Shown in pieces: positions 14,928 to 22,586 of a DNA stretch of 23,773 bases (position 1 is the first letter of the stretch; each line of letters starts with the position of its first letter). The stretch is taken from assembly GCA_019114715.1 (NCBI GenBank), contig DXEZ01000245.1, positions 1-23,773 on the forward strand, in the 5' to 3' direction. The translations under genes were made by a program, and so were the position numbers. Source of the stretch: Candidatus Sphingobacterium stercoripullorum (GTDB lineage: Bacteria > Bacteroidota > Bacteroidia > Sphingobacteriales > Sphingobacteriaceae). The notes under the pieces are model-generated. The model was not told where the DNA came from, did not search any database, and saw only the letters and a list, made by a program, of their open reading frames with translations.

Positions 14928-16475
14928 ATGAAGAAAATAAGTATAACATTACTCATCGCGTTAGTCGGTGGAATTATTGCGATTGGAGGTTACAAGCTCC
15001 TTGAGCAAAAACAATTTGAGAACATGGGATTTGAGGAAAAGCAAGAAGTGTATTTTGCGAACTTCCCTGAAATTGAAATGTCCTCATCAGCTGGAAACCC
15101 AGATTTTACGCAAGCTTCGGCTGCAGTGATACCTGGTGTTGTAAACATTGAAGTTACAATGACTCGGGAACAGCGTAGGGGTGGAGGCGGAGGAATGTCT
15201 CCATTCGATTTTTTCGAAGATTTTTTTGGTACGCCACGTCAACCGCGTCAGCAGCAGCCTAGACAAGCTAAAGCAACAGGTTCAGGCGTTATCATTTCAC
15301 CCGATGGGTACATTGTGACGAATAATCACGTCGTTGCAGATGCAGATAAAATTCAAGTGAAATTAACCGATAGGCGTGTGTTTGAAGCTAAAGTAATTGG
15401 TAGAGATGCTAACACAGACTTGGCTCTTATTAAAGTGAGCGCAGATAAGCTTCCTGTTGTGAAGTTTGGTGATTCCGATCAGGTTCAAGTTGGAGAGTGG
15501 GTCCTTGCAGTAGGATATCCTTTATCCCTACAATCCACTGTAACAGCAGGGATTGTTAGTGCTAAAGGAAGGCAGCTAGGCCTATTGGGAGACCAAGAAA
15601 GACAGCAATACCCTTACGGAGGTGAGGAGCCTATTGTGAATGCGGCAATTGAATCATTTATTCAAACTGATGCAGTAATTAACCGAGGAAATAGTGGTGG
15701 TGCTCTGGTAAACGCACGAGGTGAGCTTATCGGTATTAACACTGCAATTGCATCACCTACAGGTTATTATTCTGGCTATGGGTTTGCTATCCCGGTTAAC
15801 TTAGCGAAAAAGATATTAGATGACTTTATTGAGTTTGGTCATGTAAATAGAGGGTATATAGGTATAACCTTTAATGAACTCAATACCGATGTTGCTAAAG
15901 AACTAGAGATTAACGAGTCTATAGGGCTATATGTTCAAGAAGTACTTAAAGACGGTGCCGCGGAACAGTCTGGTCTGAAAAAAGGCGATGTTATTACTAA
16001 AATTGATGGTAAAACTATTTATGCATCACCTGATTTACAAGAGCGAGTGGCGCGATTAAGACCAGGAGATAAAATTCGCTTGACCTATAAAAGGGACGGC
16101 AAAGAAAGAAATGTGGATGTCACACTTAAACCGGGTTCGGATAAAACTGAAAAGGATCGTAAAGAAGAAGTTGATAAAAGCACTAAAGAAATTTACAATA
16201 AGTTAGGTGCTACCTTCATGCCTTTAAGTGATAAGCAAAAACAAGAATACGGTATCAATAACGGAGTCGTAGTTACACAAGTGTATCGTGGCGGTGCGTT
16301 TGAATTTGTGGGCATACAAAAAGGGTTGGTCATCACCGAGGTGAATGGTAAACCAGTAAATGATAGTGATGACGTAGAGTCTGCACTAGCTAATACAAAA
16401 CGTAACTTTGTATATGTGAAAGGTACTCGTGGAAGAGGAAACACCGTGGAAATGAATATTCCAATAGATTTTTAA
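14928..16475 (+). CDS. htrA: Do-family (HtrA/DegP-like) periplasmic serine protease with two PDZ domains
   Basis: This envelope protease/chaperone degrades or refolds damaged exported proteins. Of 515 residues, 3-22 form a signal peptide or membrane anchor with no clear cleavage site. The trypsin-like domain runs from about 60 to 300 with the full triad: H134 in 'TNNHVVAD', D164 in 'DANTDLALIKV' and S256 in 'NRGNSGGAL'. A glycine-, phenylalanine- and glutamine-rich LA-type loop ('RRGGGGGMSPFDFFEDFF', then Q/R-rich to 113) sits before the catalytic histidine. The first PDZ domain lies at about 310-400 and the second at about 425-515. The gene is monocistronic, with its own promoter and control repeats upstream and a terminator right after the stop. 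DegP and DegQ types cannot be told apart here. Confidence 0.95.
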   Translation: MKKISITLLIALVGGIIAIGGYKLLEQKQFENMGFEEKQEVYFANFPEIEMSSSAGNPDFTQASAAVIPGVVNIEVTMTREQRRGGGGGMSPFDFFEDFFGTPRQPRQQQPRQAKATGSGVIISPDGYIVTNNHVVADADKIQVKLTDRRVFEAKVIGRDANTDLALIKVSADKLPVVKFGDSDQVQVGEWVLAVGYPLSLQSTVTAGIVSAKGRQLGLLGDQERQQYPYGGEEPIVNAAIESFIQTDAVINRGNSGGALVNARGELIGINTAIASPTGYYSGYGFAIPVNLAKKILDDFIEFGHVNRGYIGITFNELNTDVAKELEINESIGLYVQEVLKDGAAEQSGLKKGDVITKIDGKTIYASPDLQERVARLRPGDKIRLTYKRDGKERNVDVTLKPGSDKTEKDRKEEVDKSTKEIYNKLGATFMPLSDKQKQEYGINNGVVVTQVYRGGAFEFVGIQKGLVITEVNGKPVNDSDDVESALANTKRNFVYVKGTRGRGNTVEMNIPIDF

Positions 16476-16492
16476 GGTGATTTGAATAGAAT

Positions 16493-16529
16493 AAGGAAGC
16501 TGTATGGTCTACGACTGTACGGCTTTCTT
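16493..16529 (+). terminator. Intrinsic terminator after htrA
   Basis: A long imperfect stem (16493-16508 with 16514-16529, several G-U pairs, 5-base loop) begins 18 bases after the htrA stop. Its 3' arm ends in ctttctt rather than a clean T-run, so strength is uncertain. Confidence 0.6.
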
Positions 16530-16578
16530 GTTGATACGATTTGAATAAATAAAGGTAAGTTTAAGAAAAATTAAGGGT

Positions 16579-17016
16579 ATGAAAGTTTTAATGGTTTGTT
16601 TAGGGAATATATGTAGGTCTCCTTTGGCGCACGGCATACTGGCACATAAGGCAAAGGAAAGTGGAAAGAACTGGATCGTTGAATCTGCAGGTACAGGAAA
16701 CTGGCATATTGGAAATGCTCCTGATTCCAGGTCTATTGCAGTAGCTGCAAAATATGGATTTGATATTTCCCAGCAGCGCGCGCAACAACTCACCCAGGAA
16801 ATGCTCGATTATTACGATAAGATTTATGTAATGGACGAGCAGAACTATCAAGATGTCGTTGAAATGACACAAAATGATGCGCAAAAATCAAAAGTTGAGT
16901 TATTTTTGCCTGGAGGAACAGTGCCGGACCCCTATTGGGATGACAATATGTTTGAATTAGTTTTCAAAATGATCCATGCGCGCTGTGACCAGTTAATTAA
17001 AGAAGGGCGTAAATAA
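16579..17016 (+). CDS. Low-molecular-weight protein tyrosine phosphatase
   Basis: This cytosolic phosphatase removes phosphate from tyrosine residues through a cysteinyl-phosphate intermediate. The 145-residue length is typical. The P-loop 'CLGNICRS' provides the nucleophile C7 and R13 (C-x5-R), and 'VPDPYWDD' provides the general acid D117. No tyrosine kinase (Wzc/BY-kinase) or capsule gene lies next to it, so a role in exopolysaccharide export, known for some relatives, is not supported by context. It heads a compact unit: the next gene starts 14 bases after its stop. The sequence aagg shortly before the ATG may act as a weak ribosome site. Arsenate reductases share the fold, but the DPYW acid loop fits a phosphatase. 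Confidence 0.93.
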   Translation: MKVLMVCLGNICRSPLAHGILAHKAKESGKNWIVESAGTGNWHIGNAPDSRSIAVAAKYGFDISQQRAQQLTQEMLDYYDKIYVMDEQNYQDVVEMTQNDAQKSKVELFLPGGTVPDPYWDDNMFELVFKMIHARCDQLIKEGRK

Positions 17017-17030
17017 TAAATATAAAGCAC

Positions 17031-17378
17031 GTGACTGCAGCAGAGATAAATAAAAAATGGAAAGTACTTCAACAAAAAGTATCTGAATGGTTTGATACAG
17101 AAACTCCTGACCTGAAGGTAATGCTATTTTTGGTCGGAGTTCAGGAGTTAGGGCAAGGCCCCAAAAAGTTTTCCAAAAGGGAAAAAGAAGAATTAATGCA
17201 TATTGCAACCTGTCGGCTATTTAGTTCTTTAGGTTTCTATGAATTAGAAGGCGCTGATGAGGATGGATGGCCTCACTGGAAATTGGTAAATCCAATACCA
17301 AACTATACCTTACTTGAACAGGAGTTAATGATTAAATCCCTTTTACTAGATTATTTTGAAGAATATGAGATTTATTAA
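17031..17378 (+). CDS. Conserved-looking hypothetical protein, 115 residues, GTG start
   Basis: I cannot assign this protein to a named family. It is soluble, with no signal peptide, and appears mostly helical. Notable stretches are 'LFLVGVQELGQGPKKFSKRE', 'IATCRLFSSLGFYELEG' and an acidic, aromatic C-terminus ('DYFEEYEIY'). The only upstream start in frame is the GTG at 17031; the next ATG would remove about 30 residues including the first helix. It is a real gene rather than a chance frame because it fills the space between the phosphatase gene (14-base gap) and the cyclophilin gene, which it overlaps by 14 bases, and its composition is protein-like throughout. Co-transcription with both is very likely. 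Function is unknown. Confidence 0.8.
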   Translation: MTAAEINKKWKVLQQKVSEWFDTETPDLKVMLFLVGVQELGQGPKKFSKREKEELMHIATCRLFSSLGFYELEGADEDGWPHWKLVNPIPNYTLLEQELMIKSLLLDYFEEYEIY

Positions 17379-18135
17379 TGCTGGGATAGCTTTACTAGCA
17401 TCCGTTTTTTTTATGTTTGGTCAGGTGGCTTATGCTCAAAAAGCACCGGAGCATTATTACGTTAAAGTACAGACCCCTAAAGGCGATTGTCTGGTCATGC
17501 TTTACGACGAAACACCACAACACCGAGATAACTTTATAAAGCTAGTTAAAGAAGGGTTTTACGAAGATCTCATGTTTCATAGGGTGATTGAGAACTTTAT
17601 GGTGCAAGGGGGAGATCCCGACTCTCGATATGCTGCGGAGACTCAAAGGCTTGGCAGTGGAGGACCTGATTATAGAGTTCCTGCGGAAATACGTGATTCG
17701 ATAATTCATAGAAAAGGTGCAATAGCCGCTGCGCGAAATGATAATCCAGAGAAAGCATCATCAGCCTCTCAGTTTTATTTAGTGCAGGGACATGTCTTTT
17801 CAGAGGCAGCATTAGATTCTTTGGAGCAATATAGGCTTCAAGGAGAGAGGTTGTCAGAATTGCAAAGGGAAGTTTACACTACGATTGGAGGAGTGCCTCA
17901 TTTAGATGGAAACTACACGGTGTTCGGTGAAGTTATTCAAGGGCTGGAGGTGATTGATTCTATAGCTGCCGTACGTACAGATAATTTCGATAGACCTACA
18001 GAGGATGTTCGGATGAACATGCATTTACTGACCAGGAGAGAAGCATTAAATTTAGAAAGAGAGAGAAAAGGGCTACCAGTGAAGGAGAATATTTTCACTA
18101 AAATTATGGATGCCTTAAGGTCTCGTTATTATTAG
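17365..18135 (+). CDS. Exported cyclophilin-type peptidyl-prolyl cis-trans isomerase
   Basis: It catalyses proline isomerisation and probably helps folding in the periplasm. I chose the ATG at 17365 (256 residues) over the in-frame TTG at 17356, because the signal peptide then starts cleanly: 'MRFINAGIALLASVFFMFGQ' with 'AYAQ' before the cleavage site near 25. Cyclophilin motifs are 'LMFHRVIENFMVQGGDP' (catalytic R73, Q81), 'SASQFYLVQG' (about 133-142) and 'VFGEVIQGLEVIDSIA'. A charged insert of about 35 residues (143-178, 'SEAALDSLEQYRLQGERLSE') separates the last two, a feature seen in Bacteroidota homologues. The C-terminal tail of about 55 residues is basic and not part of the fold. It overlaps the previous gene by 14 bases and lies 16 bases before the exonuclease gene. 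Confidence 0.92.
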   Translation: MRFINAGIALLASVFFMFGQVAYAQKAPEHYYVKVQTPKGDCLVMLYDETPQHRDNFIKLVKEGFYEDLMFHRVIENFMVQGGDPDSRYAAETQRLGSGGPDYRVPAEIRDSIIHRKGAIAAARNDNPEKASSASQFYLVQGHVFSEAALDSLEQYRLQGERLSELQREVYTTIGGVPHLDGNYTVFGEVIQGLEVIDSIAAVRTDNFDRPTEDVRMNMHLLTRREALNLERERKGLPVKENIFTKIMDALRSRYY

Positions 18136-18151
18136 TTTAGGAATAGATTGT

Positions 18152-18916
18152 ATGAAGATAGTCACCTATAATGTTAATGGAATTCGTGCAGCTCTTAGAA
18201 AAGGGTGGATAGATTGGCTTAAAGAGTTGGACCCTGATGTGGTTTGTTTACAGGAAATTAAAGCAACCCCTGATGTTGTACCTGAGGTTCTGTATTTAGA
18301 ACAGCTGGGGTACGAGCATTATTGGTATCCAGCTAAGAAGAAGGGCTATAGCGGCACCGCTATATTAACAAAAAAGAGTCCTAAAAATATTGTTTATGGC
18401 TGTGATCATGAACTGTTTAATGATGAAGGAAGGGTGATCCGCGCAGATTTCGATGACTTTTCTGTAGTAAGTGCGTACTTCCCCTCAGGCACAACTGGAG
18501 ATATCCGGCAGCAGGTGAAGTATGATTTTTTAGACCATTTTCAAAAATGGACCGATGAACTTCGGCTAGAAATACCGAATTTGGTTCTTTCTGGTGATTA
18601 CAATATTTGTCATCGCGCTATAGATATCCATAATCCAAAATCTAACGCCAGGACTTCTGGGTTTTTGCCCGAGGAGAGGCAGTGGATGGAGGACTTTATG
18701 GACTCCGGCTATAAAGATGCTTTCCGTTTAGGAAATCCAGATCCTCACCACTATACCTGGTGGAGTTATAGAGCCAATGCTCGGCCGAGAAACTTAGGCT
18801 GGCGCATCGATTACCACTTGGTTAGCGATCCATTAGTAGAAAAAATAAAAAGTACACAGATTCTTTCAGACGTAGTACATTCAGATCATTGCCCCGTCTT
18901 ATTAGAACTTGAATAA
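18152..18916 (+). CDS. xth: Exodeoxyribonuclease III (AP endonuclease)
   Basis: This base-excision repair enzyme cuts DNA at abasic sites and has 3'-5' exonuclease and 3'-phosphatase activity. The 254 residues cover the complete exonuclease-endonuclease-phosphatase fold. Active-site residues are visible: N7 in 'YNVNGIR', E35 in 'CLQEIKA', Y109 in 'SAYFPSG', D149 and N151 in 'SGDYNICH', and D245-H246 in 'HSDHCPV'. 'WRIDYHLVS' (217-225) holds the conserved aspartate D220. The ATG at 18152 starts directly at the first strand. It is the last gene of the phosphatase-cyclophilin unit and is followed by a clear terminator. There is no evident functional tie to the envelope protein upstream, so the unit may simply be a conserved arrangement. 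Confidence 0.96.
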   Translation: MKIVTYNVNGIRAALRKGWIDWLKELDPDVVCLQEIKATPDVVPEVLYLEQLGYEHYWYPAKKKGYSGTAILTKKSPKNIVYGCDHELFNDEGRVIRADFDDFSVVSAYFPSGTTGDIRQQVKYDFLDHFQKWTDELRLEIPNLVLSGDYNICHRAIDIHNPKSNARTSGFLPEERQWMEDFMDSGYKDAFRLGNPDPHHYTWWSYRANARPRNLGWRIDYHLVSDPLVEKIKSTQILSDVVHSDHCPVLLELE

Positions 18917-18925
18917 TTGTTATTC

Positions 18926-18962
18926 GAATCCCAGCAGTGTAAATTGTTGGGATTTCGTTTTT
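18926..18962 (+). terminator. Intrinsic terminator after exonuclease III
   Basis: A 10-bp stem (18927-18936 with 18945-18954, one G-U pair) closes an 8-base loop and is followed by ttcgttttt. It begins 10 bases after the xth stop. It also lies about 10 bases from the end of the minus-strand metallophosphoesterase gene, but the U-tract favours the plus strand. Confidence 0.85.
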
Positions 18963-18969
18963 AAAGGCA

Positions 18970-19857
18970 CTAAATATCTAAGATGTTGCTCTCAGCATTA
19001 AAAAAGCCTTTTATCTTGATGTGGCTTTTGCTGATCTCGAACAATGAAAAAGAGTTGTTTTCTTTTCCCGCACCCTCTACTGCTCCTTTGACAGTCCAAT
19101 AGTAGATGCCATTTATGGTGCAAAACCCGCCCTTGTGATCGTGGCCTTGGATGACAAGCTTGGTGTTTTTATTTGTTTCTAAAATGGCACGGACTTGAGC
19201 GGCATTGTTAGGGCAGTAAATGGGGTTGCTAAAAGTATCGTCTAAACGCTGGTGAATAAACACAACAATCACTTTATCTTCTGTGGATTTTACTTCTTGC
19301 TTTAGCCATTCTATTTGATGTTGCGGTACATGGCAGTCTTTCCAATCGAAGTTTCCTTTATTATAAGCCTGTCCGTCTTTTTTGTAATTCGCATCTAAAA
19401 CGATGAAATGACAATGACCTTTGCTAAAGCTGTAATAGGCTTTCCCTTTGGCCTTGCCGCTATTTTTTGTGTGATCGAGAAACTCTTCTTTGCTTATACT
19501 ATCGTGGTCGTGATTTCCGAGAGCATGAAATCGCTCTCCTTGGTACTTGGAATACTCCTTTTCCATGTCTTTTAAATACTGGATTGTCGCTTGCGGATTG
19601 GGAATTTCGTCCTCATCCTTGAAATCCCCTAATTGAAGAATAAAGTCTGGATTTAAACGGTTCATTTCTTCCACATAATTGCCTAGCTTATTGAGGGAAT
19701 CTTTGAAATATCTACTTCCTCTTGGTGGACGATCTGCATAATGCAAATCTGAGATGACTCCAAATCGTATGGGGGAATTTGATCCCTTCTTTGAAAAAGA
19801 TAATTGAGGTGTGATTCCTAAAACTGCTAATGTTTTAATGAAATGCTTTCTATCCAT
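18970..19857 (-). CDS. Exported calcineurin-like metallophosphoesterase, ADPRibase-Mn-like
   Basis: This is a two-metal phosphoesterase of 295 residues. Metal ligands are visible in order: D37 and H39 ('ISDLHYAD'), D78 ('QLGDFKD'), N115-H116 ('GNHDHD'), H202 ('FIHQRLDD') and H239 with H241 ('GHDHKGG'). 'FGVISDLHYAD..RYFKDSLNKL', the 'YYSFSKG' block and the 'GVYYWTVKGAVEG'-like end resemble the manganese-dependent ADP-ribose/CDP-alcohol diphosphatase branch, so a nucleotide-diphosphate substrate is possible. The N-terminus 'MDRKHFIKTLAVLG' looks like a Tat signal in which the second arginine is lysine, followed by a weakly hydrophobic stretch, so export is likely but not sure. It is monocistronic, divergent from dinB and convergent with xth. 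The substrate is inferred from distant similarity only. Confidence 0.88.
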   Translation of the reverse strand: MDRKHFIKTLAVLGITPQLSFSKKGSNSPIRFGVISDLHYADRPPRGSRYFKDSLNKLGNYVEEMNRLNPDFILQLGDFKDEDEIPNPQATIQYLKDMEKEYSKYQGERFHALGNHDHDSISKEEFLDHTKNSGKAKGKAYYSFSKGHCHFIVLDANYKKDGQAYNKGNFDWKDCHVPQHQIEWLKQEVKSTEDKVIVVFIHQRLDDTFSNPIYCPNNAAQVRAILETNKNTKLVIQGHDHKGGFCTINGIYYWTVKGAVEGAGKENNSFSLFEISKSHIKIKGFFNAESNILDI

Positions 19858-20001
19858 TGCTGAAATGTTGAAAAAACTTTGCTAAAGTTAATCAAAGGAT
19901 GGTGAATTACAAGGTTAAGGGTAGGAGAATTATGCACAAATTGTTGCCTTAAAGTGATAATTTTACCTGTATTTTGTAAAGTAGTAAATCTGCTTTTTGC
20001 G

Positions 20002-20037
20002 TTTGCAGAAGAGAGTAAATCAAAAGGTTTATATTTG
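20002..20037 (+). promoter_or_regulatory. Candidate promoter of dinB
   Basis: A perfect TAnnTTTG octamer (tatatttg, 20030-20037) is preceded by TTTG at 20002-20005 with a 24-base spacer, slightly longer than usual. A start near 20044 would give a leader of about 80 bases. No LexA-type site was recognised. Confidence 0.4.
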
Positions 20038-20126
20038 GGGCTCAAGATGCGGGTGTTTTCTAACCCCGACTTGGCTAAAATGCTATCTCCTGTTTTCTGT
20101 TGCTTTTAGCACCAGGATACAATTTT

Positions 20127-21203
20127 ATGCATATGACTTCTGAACATCGAAAAATAATTCATATAGATATGGATGCATTTTATGCATCTGTGGAGGAACG
20201 AGACTTTCCCGAGTATCGTGCCCGACCTATTGTTGTGGGCGGACATCCTGAACAAAGAGGGGTTGTTGCAACTGCGAATTATAAAGCAAGAGAGTTTGGA
20301 GTGCATTCGGCCATGTCAACACGTAAGGCCATTCAGCTATGCCCCGATTTGATTGTTGTTAAACCTAGATTCGATGTGTATAAAGAAGTTTCAATGCACA
20401 TTAGGAGTATTTTTAAACGCTACACGGATTTAATCGAGCCGCTGAGTTTGGATGAGGCTTATTTAGATGTTTCATGTGATAAATTGGGTTTGAATTCTGC
20501 AATTAAGGTGGCTAAGTGCATCAAAGAGGATATTTACAATGAATTAAAACTAACAGCCTCTGCGGGTGTTTCTATCAATAAATTTGTGGCCAAACTAGCT
20601 TCAGACTATAAAAAGCCCAATGGTCTAACTTTCATTAGTCCAGACTCCGTAGAAGTGTTTTTGGAGCAAATGGCGATTGAGAAGTTCTATGGAGTAGGGA
20701 GGGTGACTCGGAAAAAGATGAATAATATGGGGATCTATTTTGGGAAAGATTTGAAGGCTAAATCTTTAGAGGAGTTAATTCATGCTTTTGGCAAAACAGG
20801 TGGTTTTTACTACCAAATTGTTAGAGGGATTGACGATAGGCCCATTAGTCCTGACCGAGAAATTAAATCTATCAGTGTGGAGGACACCTTCTTAGAAGAT
20901 ATAGCGAGCCTGGCGTTGTTATTAGAAAAGCTGGATGAGCTTTGCGACCTATTAGAATACAGGCTGCAGCAAAAAGATAAAAAAGGCAGAACTATCACTT
21001 TGAAGATCAAATTCTCCGATTTTCAAACCATTACCCGTAGCGCTACTGTTGAGGGGTTGTTACATAAGAAGGAGGAGCTGTTCTTGCTAGCCTCCTCTCT
21101 GCTGAAGCAAGTTAGCCTTGAAGATAAAAAAGTGCGTCTCTTAGGTGTAGGGTTATCCAACTTTTACGATAACCAACAGAGCCTGCAATTGCGACTGTTT
21201 TAA
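20127..21203 (+). CDS. dinB: DNA polymerase IV (Y-family translesion polymerase)
   Basis: This error-prone polymerase copies past damaged bases. With the ATG at 20127 the protein has 358 residues, normal for the family; the open frame reaches back to a TTG at 20100, and a second ATG lies at 20133. The palm holds 'HIDMDAFYASVEERD' with catalytic D14 and 'SLDEAYLD' with D109 and E110. 'GVSINKFVAKLASDYKKPNGL' marks the palm/thumb border, followed by the helix-hairpin-helix thumb ('FYGVGRVTRKKM') and the little finger domain. The C-terminus ends in QLRLF, a canonical sliding-clamp binding motif. It stands alone, without imuB, dnaE2 or a LexA gene. Identification is firm; only the start is open. 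Confidence 0.95.
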   Translation: MHMTSEHRKIIHIDMDAFYASVEERDFPEYRARPIVVGGHPEQRGVVATANYKAREFGVHSAMSTRKAIQLCPDLIVVKPRFDVYKEVSMHIRSIFKRYTDLIEPLSLDEAYLDVSCDKLGLNSAIKVAKCIKEDIYNELKLTASAGVSINKFVAKLASDYKKPNGLTFISPDSVEVFLEQMAIEKFYGVGRVTRKKMNNMGIYFGKDLKAKSLEELIHAFGKTGGFYYQIVRGIDDRPISPDREIKSISVEDTFLEDIASLALLLEKLDELCDLLEYRLQQKDKKGRTITLKIKFSDFQTITRSATVEGLLHKKEELFLLASSLLKQVSLEDKKVRLLGVGLSNFYDNQQSLQLRLF

Positions 21204-21219
21204 GGGGGATTCCCCCTTA
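21201..21219 (+). terminator. GC-rich hairpin overlapping the dinB stop codon
   Basis: An 8-bp perfect stem (21201-21208 with 21212-21219, five G-C pairs) with a 3-base loop includes the dinB stop codon TAA. The following bases (gtttaccctta) lack a T-run, so it is a weak terminator or an mRNA 3'-end stabiliser. A second small hairpin, agtcg/cgact (about 21259-21272), followed by T-rich DNA may add to termination. Confidence 0.45.
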
Positions 21220-21377
21220 GTTTACCCTTATGGTTGTCTCTTAATTCCATTAATAATCAGTCGTTAGCGACTTGTATGCGTTTTTGCGCCTGTTTTTTTA
21301 ATTAATATTATAAAAGCGCATGGTTTTAGGGATAATTTGTATATTTATGCCTTCATAGACTGACTAAATTATTTGGT

Positions 21378-22562
21378 ATGCGCAGCAACTTTCGAGTTAT
21401 TACTTTGTTTTACGCAGTTTTGCTGATACTAAGTGCACCATGCACGCATGGGCAAATTCGAATTGGAGAAACGATTGATTCTTTATCTTATTTAAACTAT
21501 AGCGACGGGCAGGTCCGATTAGGCTCGGATAAAATGGGGTACATTGATTCGGGTGTACGCTTGGTTGTAATGGATTCGGTAAAGGATCAGTATGTGGTTA
21601 AACTATCTCGATCTTGGGAAGCATTTATTCCCAAGCAATTTGTTGGAAATATAAAAGAAGTTACGGGAGATGTTGATTCTTTGTTCAATCATTTGAATAG
21701 CTCTTGGCACTTGACCTCCAGTGAGAATGTGGATGTGTTGAGCTTAACCTTTTCTGAAGCATTACCCTATCGATCCATTCAGGAGGTTTCCCCTAATAAA
21801 ATAATCCTAGATGTCTTTGGAGCGCGATCTAACGCCACGTGGTTTACGCAGTTGAGTAAAGCCAAAGTGATTGAACACGTTCAAATGGAACAGCTGGAGC
21901 AGGATGTAATTCGCTTTCACATTCATTTAAGGGGTAAACAAAACTGGGGGTATGCGTTGAAGTACCAAAATAATTCACTGCAGGTGCGCGTTAAGCATCC
22001 ACCCGCAAAACTAAACTTAAAAAACTTACATATAGCTATTGATGCCGGCCATGGAGGCAGCTCAACAGGAGCCGTGGGCGCGCAAGGAACTTTAGAAAAG
22101 GAATACAATCTGCTTTTTGCTTTGGAGCTGCAAAAGTTATTGTTGAAAAAAGGTGTAAAGAATGTGTATATGACCCGAACGGGAGATTACGAGGTGTCCA
22201 CTACAGATCGCGTACGAACCTTAAAAGGTATCAACCCCGATATCCTCATCAGCTTGCATTTAAATGCGTCATCTAATACGCAAGTTAGTGGCGTGAGCAC
22301 CTATTATAAGCAGCAGCAGAGTAAGGCGCTGGCTTCATCCATTTTGCAGCAAATGCTGAAGCTGGATTTAAACGAGTTTGGATTGATAGGGAATTTTAAC
22401 TTTTTGCTCAATGCCCCTATTGAATACCCCAATACTTTAGTGGAGATTGCTTTTTTAAGTAACCCTGAGGATGAAGAAAAGGTATTACAACCTGCTTTTC
22501 ACTCCAAAGTTGCTAAGCAAATATATAAAGGATTGAAAGATTGGATTAAAGAAATTAAATAA
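21378..22562 (+). CDS. Exported N-acetylmuramoyl-L-alanine amidase (amidase_3) with N-terminal AMIN-like region
   Basis: It cleaves the bond between N-acetylmuramic acid and the stem peptide of peptidoglycan in the periplasm. Of 394 residues, 1-26 form a signal peptide (hydrophobic 8-20, cleavage near 'THGQ'). Residues about 28-95 look like an SH3-like region and about 108-207 like an AMIN-type beta domain that would target the enzyme to the septum or wall ('PYRSIQEVSPNKIILDVFGA'). The amidase_3 domain is at 216-394. Zinc ligands are H225 ('IDAGHGG'), E240 and H294 ('ISLHLNAS'), and the catalytic glutamate is E356 ('TLVEIAFLSN'). The gene is 24 bases upstream of a NamZ-type muramidase lipoprotein gene and probably shares its transcript. 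This suggests a joint role in wall turnover. Confidence 0.93.
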   Translation: MRSNFRVITLFYAVLLILSAPCTHGQIRIGETIDSLSYLNYSDGQVRLGSDKMGYIDSGVRLVVMDSVKDQYVVKLSRSWEAFIPKQFVGNIKEVTGDVDSLFNHLNSSWHLTSSENVDVLSLTFSEALPYRSIQEVSPNKIILDVFGARSNATWFTQLSKAKVIEHVQMEQLEQDVIRFHIHLRGKQNWGYALKYQNNSLQVRVKHPPAKLNLKNLHIAIDAGHGGSSTGAVGAQGTLEKEYNLLFALELQKLLLKKGVKNVYMTRTGDYEVSTTDRVRTLKGINPDILISLHLNASSNTQVSGVSTYYKQQQSKALASSILQQMLKLDLNEFGLIGNFNFLLNAPIEYPNTLVEIAFLSNPEDEEKVLQPAFHSKVAKQIYKGLKDWIKEIK

Positions 22563-22586
22563 ATAGTTGGTAAATCATAAGATAAG

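Noticed and set aside
16579..17016. LMW-PTP as part of a capsule export (Wzc/Wzb) system or as an arsenate reductase
   Set aside because: No BY-kinase, polysaccharide or ars gene is nearby, and the acid loop is of the phosphatase type.
17356..17364. TTG codon as the start of the cyclophilin gene
   Set aside because: The ATG nine bases later gives a cleaner signal peptide and a usual start codon.
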